Assembly: GCF_009727055.1 (NCBI RefSeq)
Contig: NC_052350.1
Coordinates: 28,872,000-28,935,999 of the forward strand
Source: Benincasa hispida
Lineage: Eukaryota > Streptophyta > Magnoliopsida > Cucurbitales > Cucurbitaceae
Reading direction: 5' to 3'
DNA length: 64,000 nucleotides
Position numbers and translations under genes: made by a program. Position 1 is the first letter of the stretch, and the number at the start of each line of letters is the position of its first letter. Shown piece after piece: positions 59,919 through 64,000 of this stretch. The notes beneath the pieces are model-generated. The model did no database searches, was not told the DNA's origin, and saw only the letters and a program-made list of their open reading frames with translations.

Positions 59919-62900
59919 ATGGCGGCTTCACTTCCCTCCAACGGATCAACCCTAAGGGACGCATTTGGAAATGTTCTTTCCTTCTTCATTCTCATCTTGA
60001 TCGGCGTCCTAGCATTCTCAATTCGCCTTTTCTCTGTAAGCTTCTCGATCTCTTATTTCTCTTCCTCTCTTGATCTGACGCTCTCTTAATTTTTCATCCC
60101 GAATGACTACAAACCTGAGTAAAGAGCCGATGTTTTGGATTAAGGATCCCCGTTTCTCCCGCTCCCTTGTAAATTATTGTTCAAATGCTACAGATGTCTC
60201 TTTACGAGGAGAATTTCTTTATGGAGGAGTCCAGAGCCTGTTTTTCGGTTAACTTTTTGAACATGTGTATTAATTTGAGCGGTTTAGTCACATTGTTTCG
60301 TGCAATGATTTGCAGGTGATAAAGTATGAGAGTGTTATTCATGAATTTGATCCTTATTTCAATTACAGAGTTACACAGGTTTGATTTTTGGCGGAGACTT
60401 TTTCATTTCTAAGCTTATACGGAATTTTTATAATGTAAGGCTAGGGGTTACGGGCATAGCATGTTAGCTTTGCTCGATAATCGTACATGCCAACCTCTCT
60501 AAATTACGTCCACTGCTGCACTGGAAGATGATTTCTGTGTTTTCTTTTCCAGTATCTTTCAAAGATGGGAATTTATGAATTTTGGAACTGGTTTGATGAT
60601 CGGACCTGGTAAGTTTTTAGTTATTGAGCTGCAAATTCTCAGAGCTAAGTCTTCCTGCCTTGGAGTTTCGTTTCTTTTACCCTAACTGCTGTAAAGTGGT
60701 TTTGTGCGTTGATGTTCTTTAGGTATCCCCTAGGACGAGTAATTGGTGGAACTGTTTATCCTGGTCTCACATTAACTGCAGGCACATTATGGCGGTGTGT
60801 ATTTGAGAACTTATGTCGATTGATTCCTTACTATGCCTCATTTTAACGGGGTGGAAGAAATTGATAATCCTTGCTATTAATGCCTTATACTGGCTAATGT
60901 TCTCTTTATTGCTTTCTGCTAGGGTATTAAATGCCTTGAACATTCCTTTGTCTGTGGAAACTGTTTGTGTATTCACTGCACCCGTATTCTCTGCTTTTGC
61001 TTCATGGGCAACTTACCTGTTAACAAAGGTTCGGATTCCTGCAACGTGCCATATTTCCTCAACATGTTTTCTGCTCTCTGATTAGTCCAAATAATCCCTC
61101 AGTGCTATTTATCAGGAAGTTAAAGGTGCTGGTGCTGGACTGACAGCTGCTGCTCTTTTGGCCATGGTATTTACGCATCACTGATACTTGTAAAACTACG
61201 AATCTCCACTTATAGACTTCTTCTTAATCACCACTATTTTGGTGATAACATCAAACACCAAACCTTTTGACGTTTCCCTATTCTCTATAATTATAGTCAT
61301 TTAAATTTTTATTCATTTATTTGCCACACCTGAGCTAATGGTAGTGGCCTTAGGCTCAGTATGCTGAGTGTTGAGAGTGAAGTGTTTCTTATCGAAATGA
61401 TTACTCATTGATAATAAACCATACCCCCACAAAGTTTGATCCACTTCCAATTTCTGTCATTCTATTTTTAATGGAATAGTCTATATGTCTTGTATTTTTC
61501 ATGTTGCTTTTGTCTGAACCAAGTCCCAATGTTAATCTCGGAACTCTTCCATGCATGGAGGCTGGTGGACCAGAATGCATCTCCAGATCTTGTTTATCTA
61601 CTAAGAATTGTGTGCTTGTTTGAAACTTCCCAATGTATATATAAATGTGAAAATACATAGTTTAGTTACGACTTCATTTTTTCACAGGTTCCATCATATA
61701 TATCGCGTTCTGTAGCTGGCAGCTATGACAATGAAGCTGTCGCAATATTTGCTCTGATCTTCACTTTCTATCTTTATTTAAAGGTCAGATTTTGTTAGAT
61801 GAGAAGAATGTAAATTTGTCAAGTATAGTCACATGCTTAGTTTAGTTATGCTCAAATATTGTTGTTGGTAAAGGAGTTACTTTGCTGTTGTCAGATTGGT
61901 CAATGGATATCTGTATCATGTTTCTCAGATGCTTAATTTTATATACCATAATCTATCATAATAATAATTAGTATTTTAAGAAAAGTTTCATAGATGCATG
62001 AGACTTGCATTGTTTTATTATGTTCCGCTTAATCATACACTGAATTGGTTACATATGAAATGCAGACATTGAATACGGGATCCCTTTTCTATGCCACTTT
62101 AAATGCCATTGCATATTTCTACATGGTAAGACTTGTATTCTGGTTCTTTTGGTACCTTTATTTGTGCATCATCATTTTATAATTGTATTCTTATTTAACC
62201 TCTTTGATTCCCACGTGTTTCATGTTTGTCTTTTCTGCTTCTATTTATTTATATATTTCTTCACGTTTCTCTCTCTTTAGGTTTGCTCTTGGGGAGGCTA
62301 CACATTTATTATTAATCTTATTCCGATGCATGCACTTTTGTGCATTGTAACTGGACGCTATTCTTCTCGATTGTACATTGCATATGCTCCTTTTGTAAGT
62401 TTTGACTGGCTTAACTTGGAGTGTCTTTTCCTAATGAAAACTTTTATTTGAAGAGATTGAATAAATATCTTAAAAAGCAAAAGCATAATACCTTGTAAAA
62501 ATTTAACCTTTGTGCGTGATTCATTAGCCCATCTTGAATTAATAAATTTCACGATGCAGGTTGTTTTGGGAACATTATTGGCTGCACTGGTGCCAGTGGT
62601 TGGATTTAATGCCGTGATGACATCAGAGCATTTTGCATCATTTTTGGTTAGTATTATTGCTGGTACTTTGACTAACAATGTCTTTGGCAAATTTTCTTGT
62701 TGGTGCTCAAATTTGATTTTCACACTGCCTTTAGCTTAGTTGTATGACTGCAGGATTCAATTGCCCTTTGCCCTTTTTTCTTTTGTTATTACTGATGGAC
62801 ATTAATTTGTGTTACCTTTAAACAAGAAGATTCATGGCTATTTGTGTTGAAGTTTATTTGTTTATTTTTATTGTTGTTTGGTTTTATTTCCCTCCATTTT

Positions 62901-63310
62901 TCTTAATATTTTATAAGTCTGTAATAATATCAGCAATAGTTTAGTCTCTTATATTTGTTTTGTTGATGACTTATTTCTTCTTTGTTCCTGGTTTTGTTTT
63001 CAGGTTTTCATCATTATCCATGTGGTGGCCCTTGTTTATTATATCAAAGGAATTCTCTCCCAAAAAATGTTTAAAGTAGCTGTCACTCTCGTAGTATCTA
63101 TTGGGCTGTAAGCTTCCCATAGCGACGACCCCCCTCCCCAACACACACACACACAAAAATAAGCTTCCAGTTTCAGGAGGATTATGTAATTGATCTCCAT
63201 TTTTTATTCTTCAGGGCAGTTTGCTGTGCAGTCATTGCGGTTCTTGTAGCTCTTGTTGCTTCCAGCCCAACCAAGGGGTGGAGTGGGCGTAGTTTGAGTC
63301 TTCTAGATCC
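59919..63310 (+). CDS. STT3A: Oligosaccharyltransferase catalytic subunit STT3A, 5' part (gene runs off the window)
   Basis: Twelve exons, all GT-AG and in phase: 59919-60035, 60316-60378, 60553-60608, 60723-60794, 60923-61028, 61116-61166, 61688-61783, 62066-62125, 62281-62394, 62560-62646, 63004-63107, 63215-63310, giving 340 codons plus two bases. STT3 transfers the Glc3Man9GlcNAc2 glycan from dolichol diphosphate to Asn in N-x-S/T sequons in the ER membrane. Seen: a TM helix at about residues 20-38, then [13 protein letters not shown] with the first acidic metal-binding motif (Asp of EFDPYFNYR, loop EL1), [19 protein letters not shown], and [18 protein letters not shown], then repeated membrane segments. 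The downstream WWDYG sequon-binding motif is outside. The short N-terminus ([20 protein letters not shown]) and [16 protein letters not shown] text fit the STT3A rather than STT3B paralogue. The start ATG at 59919 follows a CT-rich leader. Confidence 0.95.
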
Positions 63311-64000
63311 GTAAGAAACCAGCTCACTGAATCATGTTGTTTTTATTTAGATTTATTAATGAATTTTCTGATAGTTGAATGGACCATATGTGATAGTGCT
63401 GTAGCTGGGATTTGATCCTTCATAAAAAAATTATGCAAATTCGTACTCTGATCTCATGGCTGCTATTCTTCTAACAAAATAGTTGTTTGCACGTAACTTC
63501 ATTTATTAGTATGGTCTTTGTCTATCCTTGAGTTATTGGGATGTAAAACATGAGTTGAGCACTTAGGTTTAACACTTCAACATTTCAACTCGTTCTTTTT
63601 ATTTTCTCCCCTTCCTTTTTGGAAGTAACTTTTAACATTTTAAGGAATAATTAATTATCTATGATATCATTGGCATGAGGAAGTTTTCCTTACAAAGACA
63701 AGTTAGATCCTGGTACATGACATCTTAATTCTCGTAGAATGTCCAAGAGAATGCTCTCTCCCTCCCCATCGATCATGGACCCTTACCCCTTTCTTCTAAA
63801 TTGGACCAAATCTCCCTTTCTACTGAACCGGACCCATCCCCAATTATTACATAGAGCTCACCAACCCACACCAAACCAAGCCCAACCTCTAACAATTTGG
63901 GCCTCTCCACCCTATTGACCCAACCTGATTCTTCACAAAGGCCGTTAACTCACATTGAACCAACCTCTAATCCATTGTAGCCCAATGACCCAACAACCCA
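63311..64000 (+). other. STT3A intron 12, including a C-rich block
   Basis: After the donor at 63311 no further exon is visible to the window end. From about 63740 the composition turns C-rich on the plus strand, with many CCCAACC and ACCCAA phrases. It is unlike the AT-rich introns before it and may be an inserted repeat. Confidence 0.5.

Overview
The window is nuclear DNA from a dicot plant. It has spliced genes with GT-AG introns, AT-rich intergenic DNA, and plant retrotransposons nested in one another. The gene and repeat style reminds me of Cucurbitaceae, but I cannot verify that from sequence alone.

Layout. (1) 1-5430: a decayed Ty1/copia element on the minus strand, its non-coding leader, then the 3' end of a Ty3/gypsy element on the plus strand. 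(2) 5431-9650: a long gypsy-type LTR broken by a higher-GC segment that looks organellar, then a Harbinger transposase fragment. (3) 9723-14160, minus strand: a ribosomal protein eS24 (RPS24) gene. An intron-free PPR gene sits inside its first coding intron and is fused at its 5' end to a duplicate RPS24 exon. (4) 16698-24240, minus strand: a complete 16-exon CDC27/HOBBIT (APC3) gene coding for 758 residues. (5) 24596-32549: an LTR, a tandem-repeat block and a degenerate CACTA transposon. (6) 32550-53891: a stack of LTRs of one copia family in both orientations. It includes one element with two LTRs, PBS and target duplication, one solo LTR with a perfect target duplication, and one solo LTR nested in another. 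(7) 53900-58365: a broken gypsy gag piece, a TATCA/TGATA minisatellite, a long purine tract and a small hAT element with an 8-bp target duplication. (8) 59919-63310, plus strand: the first 12 coding exons (340 codons plus two bases) of an STT3A-type oligosaccharyltransferase subunit gene, which runs off the window.

The most interesting locus is RPS24/PPR. The PPR open reading frame carries its own copy of the RPS24 exon for IIDVLHPGRxNVSK, with an intact splice acceptor and the same phase. The upstream RPS24 exon can therefore splice either to the PPR exon or to the genuine RPS24 exon 2. The usual RPS24 start codon reads ATA. The first AUG then falls at RPS24 residue 14, and splicing from there to the PPR exon would give a basic N-terminus that looks like a mitochondrial presequence. 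The remaining RPS24 exons show a non-canonical GC donor and changes at conserved positions. My inference is that a decaying ribosomal protein gene has been captured as promoter and presequence donor for a PPR gene. The arrangement resembles the rps14 gene nested in SDH2 in rice and maize.
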